A stretch of 17,007 bases of DNA from Comamonadaceae bacterium (GTDB lineage Bacteria; Pseudomonadota; Gammaproteobacteria; Burkholderiales; Burkholderiaceae_C). The stretch covers positions 1 to 17,007 of the forward strand of contig CANJXV010000024.1 of NCBI GenBank assembly GCA_947478935.1, read 5' to 3'. The first letter of the stretch is position 1, and the number at the start of each line of letters is the position of its first letter. The position numbers were made by a program, and so were the translations under genes. Shown here one piece after another: positions 7,446 to 14,995 of this stretch. The notes below the pieces were generated by a model. That model did no database searches. It worked only from the letters and a program-made list of their open reading frames with translations, and was not told the DNA's origin.

Positions 7446-8309
7446 ATGAACACCACATCCGCCCCGGCCAAACCCGAGCAATCACCGCTGGGCAAAGCTT
7501 CCAGCTACATAGACCAGTACGACGCCAGCCTTTTGTTTCCGTTGCCTCGTGCGGACAAGCGCGGCGAATTGGGCATTGCCGGTGATCCTCCGTTTTTTGG
7601 CGCTGACCTTTGGACGGCGTTTGAGCTGAGCTGGCTCAACCCGCGCGGAAAGCCGCAACTGGCGCTGGCGCATTTCATGGTGCCTTGCGAAAGCCCCAAC
7701 ATCATCGAAAGCAAGTCTTTCAAGCTTTACCTCAATAGCTTTAACAACACGGTGTTTGCGGACAGCGACGCGGTGCTGGCTTGTATGCGCAAAGACGTGT
7801 CCGAAGCGCTATGGCGTGGTGCGCCGGGGCAAGGCAGCGTGGGCCTTCGACTGATCGCGCCTGAGCTGTTTGACCGCGAACCGATTTACGAATTAGACGG
7901 CTTAAGCCTTGACCGGCTGGACATTGAATGCAGCCGCTACACCCCCGCGCCGGATTTACTGCGCGTCACACTGGGCGATGCGCCGGTCAGCGAAGTCTTG
8001 GTGAGCAATTTGCTCAAAAGCAATTGCCTGGTCACCGGCCAGCCCGATTGGGGCAGTGTGCAGATCAGCTATACCGGTGACGCTATGGACCAGGAGGGCT
8101 TGCTCCAATACCTGGTGAGCTTTCGCAACCACAACGAGTTTCACGAGCAATGCGTGGAGCGCATTTTTATGGACATTTGGACGCGCTGCAAACCGATCAA
8201 GCTATCGGTCTATGCCCGCTACACCCGGCGCGGTGGCCTGGACATCAATCCCTTTCGCACTAGCCACCCACAAAAGCCTCCCGCAAATACGCGCACGGCA
8301 CGGCAGTAA
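7446..8309 (+). CDS. queF: NADPH-dependent 7-cyano-7-deazaguanine reductase
   Basis: A 287-residue bimodular (YqcD/E. coli-type) QueF, which reduces preQ0 to preQ1 with two NADPH in queuosine tRNA-modification synthesis. The QueF motif ESKSFKLYLNS is at residues 88-98 in the N-terminal T-fold half. The catalytic residues known for this family are all in place: Cys194 (forms the thioimide with preQ0) in LKSNCLVTGQPDWG, Asp201, and His233-Glu234 in NHNEFHEQC. The numbering matches the Vibrio cholerae enzyme exactly. The C-terminal half ends with YARYTRRGGLDINPFRTS. It lies 6 bases after yaaA, and its stop is 6 bases from the stop of the convergent crotonase gene, leaving no room for a conventional terminator. 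No preQ1 riboswitch can fit in that 6-base gap. Confidence 0.97.
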   Translation: MNTTSAPAKPEQSPLGKASSYIDQYDASLLFPLPRADKRGELGIAGDPPFFGADLWTAFELSWLNPRGKPQLALAHFMVPCESPNIIESKSFKLYLNSFNNTVFADSDAVLACMRKDVSEALWRGAPGQGSVGLRLIAPELFDREPIYELDGLSLDRLDIECSRYTPAPDLLRVTLGDAPVSEVLVSNLLKSNCLVTGQPDWGSVQISYTGDAMDQEGLLQYLVSFRNHNEFHEQCVERIFMDIWTRCKPIKLSVYARYTRRGGLDINPFRTSHPQKPPANTRTARQ

Positions 8310-8315
8310 AGGCGC

Positions 8316-9158
8316 TCAAGCTAAATCGGTAAAAGACTTGAGCTCCGCCAGGTCCGGGTACTTACCGGTGCGTTTGCTCTGAAACGCCGTCACTGCTTCG
8401 CCGACATGGCGGTTGCTCCAAATGGCCGCTTGCAGCCAGCCCATTTGCTTGAGCGCTTCATCCACCGTATGGTCGCGCGCATAGTGCACCGCTTGTTTGG
8501 TGCCCCAGATAGCGACTGGCGGCTTGCTCGCGATTTCCGTCGCGCATTGCAAGGCCGCTTCCACGGTTTGTTCGTGCGTCTCAAATATTTCGTTGAGTAG
8601 GCCATAGCCCAGCGCTTTGTCGGCGCCCAAGCGTCTTCCCGTGTAGGCCAGTTCTTTGACCACGGCCAGCGGCACCAGCTTGGGTAGGCGCTGCAAAGTG
8701 CCGACGTCGGCCACCATGCCGATATTGATTTCCTGGATACAGAAAAAAGTGTCTTTGCTGCCGTAGCGAATGCAGCAGGCGGTCACCATGTCCACCGCGC
8801 CACCGATAACGCCGCCGTGCAGCGCGGCAATTACAGGAATGCGCAGCGTCTCCAGCTTGGTGAAGGTAGCTTGCATGGCGGTCAAGTTATCAAAAATAGC
8901 GGCGCGGCCTTCGGGCGATTGGTCGTCCATTTGGACAGAGCCTGCAAAGGCGTCTAGCGCCATGCCGGCGCTGAAATGTTTGCCGGTGCTGCTGATGACC
9001 AGCGCACGAGCGAACTTGTTTTTGTGCAGATCGGCTAGCACGATGTCTAACTCGCCCCAAAAGCGCGGCCCCATAGTGTTGAGTGCCTGGGGACGGTTCA
9101 GTACCAAATGGGCGATGTGGTTTTCAATCGTCAGGGAAAAGCAATGCATTGCGGTCAT
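8316..9158 (-). CDS. Crotonase-superfamily protein, dienoyl-CoA isomerase-like
   Basis: A 280-residue enoyl-CoA hydratase/isomerase fold protein. Oxyanion-hole regions are STGKHFSAGMAL (residues 57-68) and ALHGGVIGGAVD (112-123). Asp123, Glu143 and Asp151 align with the three acidic residues Asp176, Glu196 and Asp204 of rat delta(3,5)-delta(2,4)-dienoyl-CoA isomerase. The VADVGTLQRLP block is characteristic of that subfamily. It probably moves double bonds in unsaturated fatty acyl-CoAs during beta-oxidation; ordinary hydratase activity is the alternative. The frame is open to 9227, but the ATG at 9158 has GGAG 7 bases upstream and gives the family's usual N-terminus, so I use it. This start lies inside dinB: the two genes overlap by 35 bases, suggesting translational coupling. 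Confidence 0.9.
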   Translation of the reverse strand: MTAMHCFSLTIENHIAHLVLNRPQALNTMGPRFWGELDIVLADLHKNKFARALVISSTGKHFSAGMALDAFAGSVQMDDQSPEGRAAIFDNLTAMQATFTKLETLRIPVIAALHGGVIGGAVDMVTACCIRYGSKDTFFCIQEINIGMVADVGTLQRLPKLVPLAVVKELAYTGRRLGADKALGYGLLNEIFETHEQTVEAALQCATEIASKPPVAIWGTKQAVHYARDHTVDEALKQMGWLQAAIWSNRHVGEAVTAFQSKRTGKYPDLAELKSFTDLA

Positions 9159-10335
9159 GGGCGGTCTCCGTTTCGGTGGGTAATAGCTTAGCGTCCTGGG
9201 CGCGCAGCAGCGAGCCCACCCTGACACCGAGGAGACGCAAGCGTTTTTGCAGCGGCGCGCGCTTGAGGCTCAGGCCCGCTGTGCGGCGGATTTCGATGGG
9301 GTCGGCGGTGTAGTGCGGCAGGCTGAGGTCGCGCGTGGCGATTTGGAAATCGGCGTAGCGCAGCTTGATGCCTATAGTTCTGCCAACATAGCCTTTACGT
9401 TGCAAGTCAGCGGCGACTTGTTCGCACAAACGCGTGAACACAGCGCCCAGCTCAGCGCGGTCGCGCACCGCATCTAGATCGCGATCAAACGTGGTTTCGC
9501 GGCTCATGCTGACCGGCTCGCTTTCGGTGACTACCGCTCGGCTGTCGCGGCCCCAAGCAGCGTCATGCAGCCAGGCACCGGTTTTGTTACCAAAGGTTTG
9601 CACTAACCAGGTCGGGTCCCGCGCTGCCAACTGGCCAATCGTGTCTATGCCGTGGCTTTTGAGTTTGGCGTCGGCTTTGGGGCCAATGCCATTGATTTTG
9701 CGGCAGGCTAGTGGCCAGACCAAGGGCTGCAAGTCCTCTTCCAGGACGATGGAAATGCCATTGGGTTTGTTGAATTCGCTGGCCATTTTCGCCAGTAGCT
9801 TATTAGGTGCGACGCCGACAGAGCAAGTCAGGCCGGTGTCTTCAAAAATCGCTTTTTGGATCAAGCGCGCTAGTACGCGCCCGGCTTCGCGCTGGCCGCC
9901 GGGCACGTCCGTAAAGTCGATATACACCTCATCGACGCCTCGGTTTTCCATCAGCGGCGCGATGTCGGTGATGATGGATTTAAACCGCTGCGAATAGTGC
10001 CGGTATTGCGCAAAGTCCACCGGTAACAACACTGCTTGCGGGCAGAGCTTGGCCGCCTTCATCAAGCCCATGGCCGAGCCCACGCCAAACTGGCGCGCGG
10101 CATAAGTTGCGGTGGTAATCACGCCTCTACCAGCGTAGTCGCGCAGCAGCGGAAATTCGGACACGGGAATCTCATGCAGGGCACGGCTGGTGTCGCCCAG
10201 CATCAGGTCCTCATCAATTTTGCGGCGCCCGCCACCGATGACCACCGGCAAACCTTTGAGCTGCGGGTAGCGCAGCAACTCGACCGACGCATAAAACGCG
10301 TCCATGTCCAGATGGGCGATGCGGCGCAACGTCAC
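9124..10335 (-). CDS. dinB: DNA polymerase IV (Y-family translesion polymerase)
   Basis: A 403-residue Y-family DNA polymerase that copies past damaged bases. Catalytic metal ligands are Asp10 (HLDMDAFYASVE) and Asp135-Glu136 (GVDEVYIDFTD), with Tyr15 at the steric-gate position. Other blocks are SVGVAPNKLLAKMASEFNKPNG (about 172-193), the helix-hairpin-helix INGIGPKADAKL (214-225) and the little-finger domain after about 275 (SMSRETTFDRD). It is longer than E. coli Pol IV (351) because of an extra segment about residues 37-70 in the fingers region plus a C-terminal tail. NALLF near the end (396-400) could be a degenerate clamp-binding motif. The start is GTG at 10335; a stop lies 11 codons upstream in frame, and the next ATG would remove Asp10. 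It is 30 bases after the L-lactate dehydrogenase-type gene. No LexA-like box is apparent there. Confidence 0.95.
   Translation of the reverse strand: MTLRRIAHLDMDAFYASVELLRYPQLKGLPVVIGGGRRKIDEDLMLGDTSRALHEIPVSEFPLLRDYAGRGVITTATYAARQFGVGSAMGLMKAAKLCPQAVLLPVDFAQYRHYSQRFKSIITDIAPLMENRGVDEVYIDFTDVPGGQREAGRVLARLIQKAIFEDTGLTCSVGVAPNKLLAKMASEFNKPNGISIVLEEDLQPLVWPLACRKINGIGPKADAKLKSHGIDTIGQLAARDPTWLVQTFGNKTGAWLHDAAWGRDSRAVVTESEPVSMSRETTFDRDLDAVRDRAELGAVFTRLCEQVAADLQRKGYVGRTIGIKLRYADFQIATRDLSLPHYTADPIEIRRTAGLSLKRAPLQKRLRLLGVRVGSLLRAQDAKLLPTETETAHDRNALLFPDD
9166..9169 (-). promoter_or_regulatory. Ribosome binding site of the crotonase gene, inside dinB
   Basis: Minus-strand GGAG, 7 bases before the ATG at 9158. 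It lies within the last codons of dinB and decides in favour of this start over the open frame reaching 9227. Confidence 0.6.
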
Positions 10336-10365
10336 AGGTGCGGCGGCGGGTGTCTCGCTAGCGCG

Positions 10366-11526
10366 TCAGGTAGGGGCTCGGGGGAATGTACCTGGCAACA
10401 AAATCGCCTTATCGACGTTTTGTAAATCGGTGTGACCACAAAAAGCCATGGTGATGTCTAACTCTTTGTGCAAGATTTGCAAGGCTTTGGTAACGCCTTC
10501 TTCGCCCATGGCGCCCAGGCCATAGACCATGGCGCGGCCAATTAAGGTGCCGCGTGCGCCCAGAGCCCAGGCCTTGAGCACGTCCTGCCCGCTGCGGATG
10601 CCGCCGTCCATCCAGACTTCAATCTGGTCACTCACTGCCTCGACGATGGCCGGCAGCGCCTCAATGCTGGACTGCGCGCCGTCCAACTGCCGCCCGCCGT
10701 GGTTACTGACCACGATGGCATCGGCACCACTTTGGACTGCCAGCTTGGCGTCTTCCACATCTTGTATGCCTTTGAGGATGAGCTTGCCACCCCATTGCTC
10801 TTTCACCCAGGCCACATCGGCCCATGAAAGGCGCGGGTCAAATTGTTCATTCGTCCAAGCCGCCAATGATTTCATATCGCTGACCGCTTTGACGTGGCCG
10901 ACCAGGTTGCCAAAGCTGTGACGGCGCGTACCGGCCATCCCCAAACACCAGCGCGGCTTGGTCAGTAGATTGACGATGGTGGACAGTGTGGGCTTAGGCG
11001 GTGCGGTAAGGCCGTTCTTAAGGTCTTTGTGGCGCTGGCCAATCACTTGCAAATCCAGCGTCAGAACCAGCGCGTCGCAACCGGCTTTGCGGGTGCGCTC
11101 GATCATGTTCACCATGGCCTGGCGGTCGCGCATCATGTAGAGCTGAAACCAAAAGGGGCGGATGGTATTGGCAGCCACGTCTTCGATCGAGCAAATGCTC
11201 ATGGTCGACAGAATAAAAGGGATGCCAAACTTTTCGGCAGCGCGCGCGGCTTTGATTTCGCCGTCCGCGCACTGCATGCCGGTCAGACCTACCGGGGCAA
11301 TCGCCACTGGCATTTTCACATCCACACCGATCATGCGGGTGGCGGTACTGCGGTTTTCCATATTGACAGCCACGCGCTGGCGCAACTTTATTTTCTGAAA
11401 ATCTTCGCAATTGGCGCGGTAGGTACCCTCGGTCCAGCTGCCAGAGTCGGCGTAGTCATAAAACATGCGCGGTACCCGCTTTTTGGCCAGAACGCGCAGG
11501 TCTTCGATGTTGGTAATCACAGGCAT
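10366..11526 (-). CDS. FMN-dependent alpha-hydroxy acid (L-lactate) dehydrogenase
   Basis: A 386-residue TIM-barrel flavoenzyme of the LldD/glycolate oxidase family, oxidising an L-2-hydroxyacid, most likely L-lactate to pyruvate, with electrons passed to the quinone pool. Key residues match the family: RMFYDYADSGS (20-30), FQLY with Tyr130, Lys252 (LILKGI), catalytic His276 and Arg279 in SNHGGRQLDG, and the FMN phosphate loop MDGGIRSGQDVLKA (306-319). The spacing Lys-His-Arg equals that of spinach glycolate oxidase. The open frame continues to a TTG at 11538, but ATG 11526 gives the usual MPVITNIEDLR start. The enzyme is probably attached to the membrane face. Other possible substrates are mandelate or glycolate. 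It leads the set with dinB and the crotonase. The window's other lactate-type enzyme, a D-specific oxidase fragment, is 10 kb away. Confidence 0.92.
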   Translation of the reverse strand: MPVITNIEDLRVLAKKRVPRMFYDYADSGSWTEGTYRANCEDFQKIKLRQRVAVNMENRSTATRMIGVDVKMPVAIAPVGLTGMQCADGEIKAARAAEKFGIPFILSTMSICSIEDVAANTIRPFWFQLYMMRDRQAMVNMIERTRKAGCDALVLTLDLQVIGQRHKDLKNGLTAPPKPTLSTIVNLLTKPRWCLGMAGTRRHSFGNLVGHVKAVSDMKSLAAWTNEQFDPRLSWADVAWVKEQWGGKLILKGIQDVEDAKLAVQSGADAIVVSNHGGRQLDGAQSSIEALPAIVEAVSDQIEVWMDGGIRSGQDVLKAWALGARGTLIGRAMVYGLGAMGEEGVTKALQILHKELDITMAFCGHTDLQNVDKAILLPGTFPRAPT

Positions 11527-11719
11527 GGCAAATCGCAATTCAAAAATGAGGTGCGTCGATAGTAAAGCCCAGAGCGCGCCGGGCGCATGAAAGCTGGTTG
11601 CGGGCGGATGAAATTATTTGCGCGCCCGTCGATGGTGTAGACGCCCGAAGACCCCGCAGCGCAGCGCTAGCATGGGTGGCCATCGCGCTGTGCTGCATCC
11701 ACCCGCCAGCGACGGTCTG
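11527..11719. other. Non-coding spacer between two minus-strand operons
   Basis: This 193-base gap lies between the end of the catabolic operon and the start of the lactate dehydrogenase-type gene. It holds the hairpin at 11656-11696 and a second, smaller dyad, CGGGCG (11601-11606) with CGCCCG (11623-11628), around an AT-rich 16-base loop. The promoter for the lactate dehydrogenase-dinB-crotonase set should be here, but I find no confident -35/-10 pair. I see no conserved small ORF. Confidence 0.4.
11656..11696 (-). terminator. Strong GC-rich hairpin downstream of the tctC-like gene
   Basis: A 12-bp stem, GCAGCGCAGCGC (11656-11667) with GCGCTGTGCTGC (11685-11696), has one G-T pair. Inside the loop a second stem forms, ATGG/CCAT with loop GTGG. 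It begins 23 bases past the stop of the solute-receptor gene on the minus strand, so it could stop or protect the long catabolic transcript. There is no T-run, so it is not a classical intrinsic terminator. Confidence 0.45.
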
Positions 11720-12694
11720 CTAGTTGGCTTTGATACCGGCTGCATTCACAAGTTTGCTGGTGGCCTCGGTTTCAAGGCGGATGAAATTGTCAAAAGCCGC
11801 CGAGCTCATAGGCATGGGCGTGGCGCCAATCACGTCAAGCCGGTTTTTGAACTCTTTGTTGTTCAGGATTTTTACTACTTCGGCATGCAGGTGATCAACG
11901 ATGGCTTTGGGCGTTGCCGAAGGCGCCATCATGCCCACCCAGAAGGTGTATTCGGACCCGGGGAAACCCGCCTCCGCGGTGGTGGGCACATTGGGCAGGT
12001 CGTCCGAGCGGGTGGGCGTGCCGACCGCCAAAGCCTGAAGCTTGCCGTCTTTGACCAAGGGCAGCGCTGACACGATGGGCGCAAAAAACCAGTCGATGCG
12101 GCCGCCCATGGTGTCGGTCAATGCTTCGGGCGTGCCCCGGTACGGGATGTGCGTGGGAGTGATGCCAGCAGCCAGACGGAATTTTTCGCCGTTGATGTGC
12201 GTGGCCGAACCATTTCCGGCCGAGCCGTAGTTAAACGCATCGGGCTTGGCTTTGACCTTAGCGACCAGGTCTTTGACATCTTTGTAGCCTTTTGATGGCG
12301 AGACGACCAACACGTTGGGCAGGCTGGCTAGGGTGGTGATGCCAGACAGGTCTTTGAGCGTGTCATAAGGCAGATTGGGGTAGAGCGAGGGGTTGACCAC
12401 ATGGCCTGACGAGTGGACCAGCAGGGTGTAGCCATCGGGCGTGGACTTGGCCACCATATTGGCCGCTACCGTGCCACCGGCGCCCGGTTTATTTTCGATT
12501 ACCACGGGCTGGCCCAGTGCTGCGGACAGACGCTCGCCCACAGCGCGTGCAATGATGTCGGTACCGCTGCCAGCAGTAAACGGGACTATCAGTTTGATGC
12601 TTTGTTTGGGCCAGTCGGATTGGGCGTGTGCCGCGCTTGCAAGCGTAGCGATAGCCAGCAGACTGAGCGAGTTAAACAGGCGGCGTGTGGTCAT
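11720..12694 (-). CDS. Tripartite tricarboxylate transporter-type (Bug/TctC) periplasmic solute receptor
   Basis: A 324-residue secreted protein. Residues 1-24 form a Sec signal peptide: basic TTRR, a hydrophobic core, and a cut after AHA. The mature part begins with the Bug-family WPKQSIKLIVPFTAGSGTD (28-46), followed by VIENKPGAGGTVAA, GYTLL and YGSAGNGSATHINGE (about 157-171). The Bug family is very expanded in Burkholderiales, and its members bind carboxylates, amino acids or aromatic acids for a TctAB membrane pair or sometimes for signalling. No TctA or TctB is in the window. AAGGAG, 9 bases before the ATG, gives a strong ribosome site. As last gene of the ring-cleavage operon it probably captures the aromatic or carboxylate substrate; the ligand cannot be read from sequence. 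Confidence 0.92.
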   Translation of the reverse strand: MTTRRLFNSLSLLAIATLASAAHAQSDWPKQSIKLIVPFTAGSGTDIIARAVGERLSAALGQPVVIENKPGAGGTVAANMVAKSTPDGYTLLVHSSGHVVNPSLYPNLPYDTLKDLSGITTLASLPNVLVVSPSKGYKDVKDLVAKVKAKPDAFNYGSAGNGSATHINGEKFRLAAGITPTHIPYRGTPEALTDTMGGRIDWFFAPIVSALPLVKDGKLQALAVGTPTRSDDLPNVPTTAEAGFPGSEYTFWVGMMAPSATPKAIVDHLHAEVVKILNNKEFKNRLDVIGATPMPMSSAAFDNFIRLETEATSKLVNAAGIKAN

Positions 12695-12703
12695 GGTTGC
12701 AGA

Positions 12704-12709
12704 CTCCTT
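12704..12709 (-). promoter_or_regulatory. Ribosome binding site of the TctC-like gene
   Basis: Minus-strand AAGGAG, 9 bases upstream of the ATG at 12694. It is one of the strongest in the operon, which suggests that the receptor is made in larger amounts than the enzymes. Confidence 0.6.
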
Positions 12710-12733
12710 TTTGTTGTGATGCAGTGGGGTGAT

Positions 12734-13099
12734 TCAGGTGGACGGGGTTGCGGGCGGATAGGGCATGGCCAGCAAGATGCTGGCCGGGCTGGCGCTTCGG
12801 TTCATCAGTTGACGCTTTTCGCCGGGCGCAAAACAGGCTGAGTCGTGCCGGCCAAGGACCGCTTCGCTGGTAATACCATCGCGCTCGCTGATCAGAGTGA
12901 CTTCGCCTTCTAAGACCACATAGTGTTTTTCCAGCGGTGACGGGTCCAAGCCGGTGTGGCCGCCCGGCGCGATAACGGAAACCCCCATCCACAGGGTTTG
13001 CGAAGGGCCAGCCTCATGGCCTTGCAAGCGAAGGCACTGCATATCGAAGTGGCGTGGCGCGGTATAGGGCGGGGCTTGGTCAAAGCGGGTAATGTTCAT
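12734..13099 (-). CDS. Cupin-domain protein
   Basis: A 121-residue single-domain cupin. Motif 1 can be read as GGHTGLDPSPLEKHYVVLEGEV (about residues 46-67), with HYVVLEGE the typical core. Motif 2 is around FAPGEKRQLMN (90-100). The usual second-motif histidine is replaced by arginine or glutamine, and the first motif's HxH is not complete, so metal binding is uncertain. Such small cupins in aromatic-degradation operons may act as isomerases, decarboxylases or accessory dioxygenase-like proteins, or bind a ligand without catalysis. I cannot assign a reaction. It sits 15 bases after the MDR oxidoreductase and 39 before the solute receptor, within the six-gene operon. The start ATG at 13099 has no clear ribosome site. 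Confidence 0.82.
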   Translation of the reverse strand: MNITRFDQAPPYTAPRHFDMQCLRLQGHEAGPSQTLWMGVSVIAPGGHTGLDPSPLEKHYVVLEGEVTLISERDGITSEAVLGRHDSACFAPGEKRQLMNRSASPASILLAMPYPPATPST

Positions 13100-13114
13100 G
13101 GTGGCTGCTGCGAT

Positions 13115-14113
13115 TTAGGGAGTTAAGACCACGCGTGCGCTGGCGCCGGCAAAAACGGCGCGGTAGGCGTCTATGGCATCGTCCAGGCTAAACACGTTTT
13201 CAGCGGTCACCGGGTAGGGCTGCAAGCTGCCATCTTCAAATCCCATGCGCAAGGCGTTCAGCCGCTCGCAGGCCGCCACGCAGCCCAGCACCAAGGTGTC
13301 GATACCGACAAAAGTATGCACGTTGCGGTAAAAACGGAACACATCAAATGGCACGGTGTCGCCCTTGCTGCCGATGATAAAAATTTGCGATGCGTACTTG
13401 GCCATGACGGCGTTGCCCAGCGTCCAATAAGCTTTGTTGACGGTGTTAAACACCAGGTCCGCGCCACGCCCCTGCGTTAGGTCCATCACTGCTGCCGTCG
13501 CATCTACGGCACTGGCGTTGACCACCTGCACCGGCCCGCTGGCAAAGCCTTCCAGCTGGTCGCTGCGCTGCACGGCGATCACACGCGCACCCGCCCGGCT
13601 GGCAATTTGCACTGCCGCCTGGCCCACTTTGCCGTTAGCGCCCAGCACCACTACGGTTTGGCCGCTCTGCACGCCGCCTACACGCGCAAAGCCTTCGCAG
13701 GCGGTCACAAAAGGCACACCTAGCGCGCCGGCTTGCTGCATGGAGAGGCCCGCCGGTATGGGAATCGCTGCCTCTTGCGGGATCAGCAAATAGCGGGCGT
13801 GACTGCCGTCGCGGGTGATGCCAATGTCGCCCCCCGACCCCCACACTTTTTGCCCGATCACGCTGCTCGGGCCATCCACAATTTCGCCGGCAAAATCGCG
13901 CCCTGGCGTGCGCGGAAAAACGGCTTGCGGCATAAAGCCCAGCGTGGCTTTCACGTCGCTGGGGTTCACGCCCGCAGCATCCACGCGTACCAAAATTTCA
14001 CCCGGCCCAAGGGCGGGCGGCATTTGGCGATTTAATTCCAGCACCAGCGTGTCCATGCCCGAAGCCTGGGATTGCACGCGCAGCGCGTGGCCTGTCGTCG
14101 CGACATTGCTCAT
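13115..14113 (-). CDS. Zinc-free MDR oxidoreductase (quinone oxidoreductase type)
   Basis: A 332-residue medium-chain dehydrogenase/reductase. The N-terminal GroES-like catalytic domain has LGPGEILVRVDAAGVNPSDVK (35-55) and TPGRDFAGEIVDG (69-81). The NAD(P) fold carries VVVLGANGKVGQAAVQIA (154-171), an AxGxVG-type motif. It lacks the cysteines that bind catalytic or structural zinc in alcohol dehydrogenases, which puts it with quinone oxidoreductases and enoyl reductases. The sequence after strand 2 (VQRSDQ, with an arginine) suggests NADPH. In this operon it may reduce an alpha,beta-unsaturated or quinone-like intermediate, for example the double bond of a maleylacetate-type ring-cleavage product; that is inference. 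Its ATG overlaps the stop of the preceding BKACE gene as ATGA, so the two are probably translationally coupled. Confidence 0.9.
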   Translation of the reverse strand: MSNVATTGHALRVQSQASGMDTLVLELNRQMPPALGPGEILVRVDAAGVNPSDVKATLGFMPQAVFPRTPGRDFAGEIVDGPSSVIGQKVWGSGGDIGITRDGSHARYLLIPQEAAIPIPAGLSMQQAGALGVPFVTACEGFARVGGVQSGQTVVVLGANGKVGQAAVQIASRAGARVIAVQRSDQLEGFASGPVQVVNASAVDATAAVMDLTQGRGADLVFNTVNKAYWTLGNAVMAKYASQIFIIGSKGDTVPFDVFRFYRNVHTFVGIDTLVLGCVAACERLNALRMGFEDGSLQPYPVTAENVFSLDDAIDAYRAVFAGASARVVLTP

Positions 14114-14994
14114 GCGCCCGCCAGTTGCAGCATTTGCCGCATTTCGAGGGAGGTCGCTACGCTGCCTCCCAATTGCCGAATGATGTGTACCGCCTTGGCC
14201 ACCAACTCGGCGTTGCTTTTAGCCAGCACGCCTTTGTCCAGAAAAATGTTGTCTTCCATGCCCACCCGCACATGGCCCCCAAACAACCAGCTTTGCGCGA
14301 CCATGGGGAACTCGGTGCGGCCAATGCCAAAGGCCGACCACACAGCGCCAGGCGGTAACAAGTTGCGCGCATAGAGCAAGGTTTCGGGTGTGGCGGCAAA
14401 GCCGTATTTCACGCCCAGCACAAAAGTCCACAAGCCCGGCCCTTGCAGCGTGCCCTCGGCGATCAGATCGCGCGCTAAGTGCAGGTCACCGGAGTCAAAA
14501 ATTTCCAGCTCAGGCATCACCCCGGCGGCGCGTATCACTGCCGCCATGCGTCGCACATTGCGTGGGGTGTTGATCACCACATCGGGCCCGCTGTTCATGG
14601 TGTTGAGGTCAAGCGAACAAATGTCGGGCCGTATCAGCGCGATGTGTTCCACCCGCTTTTCCGGCGGCAGCAAAGTGGTGCCCGGCGCGTATTGCTTTGG
14701 GTCCTCGGCGTCTGGGACAAAGCGCCCGCCGGGGCCGGTGGTCAGGTTGATCACCAGCACGGTATTACGTTTGCGGATGCGGTTCACGACGTCGCGGTAC
14801 AAATCCACTTCCATGGACGGTCTACCGGTCGCCGGGTCGCGCACATGGATGTGCACCGCGGCGGCACCGGCTTCACCCGCGGCCAGGCATTCGTCGGCGA
14901 TCTGCTCGGGCGTAATCGGCAGGTGCGGAGTTTGATCTGGTTTGGTTAGGTTGCCGGTGACGGCGCAGGTAATAAAGGTCTTGTTGTCAAACAT
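14110..14994 (-). CDS. BKACE (DUF849) beta-keto acid cleavage enzyme
   Basis: A 294-residue zinc-dependent TIM-barrel enzyme of the DUF849/BKACE family, whose first known member is Kce (3-keto-5-aminohexanoate cleavage). These enzymes react a beta-keto acid with acetyl-CoA to give acetoacetate and an acyl-CoA. Seen here are ITCAVTGNLTKP (8-19), the zinc-binding His48 and His50 in HIHVRDPATGRPS, INLTTGPGGRF (82-92), CSLDLNTMN, and the late motif HVRVGMEDN with Glu247. Family substrates include 3-oxoadipate, dehydrocarnitine and 3-keto-5-aminohexanoate. With a ring-cleavage dioxygenase in the same operon, a 3-oxo dicarboxylate is the likeliest. The frame is open to 15060, but AAGGAG 8 bases upstream and the family N-terminus support ATG 14994, which follows the SDR stop by one base. 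Confidence 0.9.
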   Translation of the reverse strand: MFDNKTFITCAVTGNLTKPDQTPHLPITPEQIADECLAAGEAGAAAVHIHVRDPATGRPSMEVDLYRDVVNRIRKRNTVLVINLTTGPGGRFVPDAEDPKQYAPGTTLLPPEKRVEHIALIRPDICSLDLNTMNSGPDVVINTPRNVRRMAAVIRAAGVMPELEIFDSGDLHLARDLIAEGTLQGPGLWTFVLGVKYGFAATPETLLYARNLLPPGAVWSAFGIGRTEFPMVAQSWLFGGHVRVGMEDNIFLDKGVLAKSNAELVAKAVHIIRQLGGSVATSLEMRQMLQLAGA

Positions 14995-14995
14995 G

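Noticed and set aside
11601..11787. The 13-base match GGCGGATGAAATT near 11604 and again near 11774
   Set aside because: One short direct match, one copy inside a coding region, with no further flanking similarity; most likely chance.
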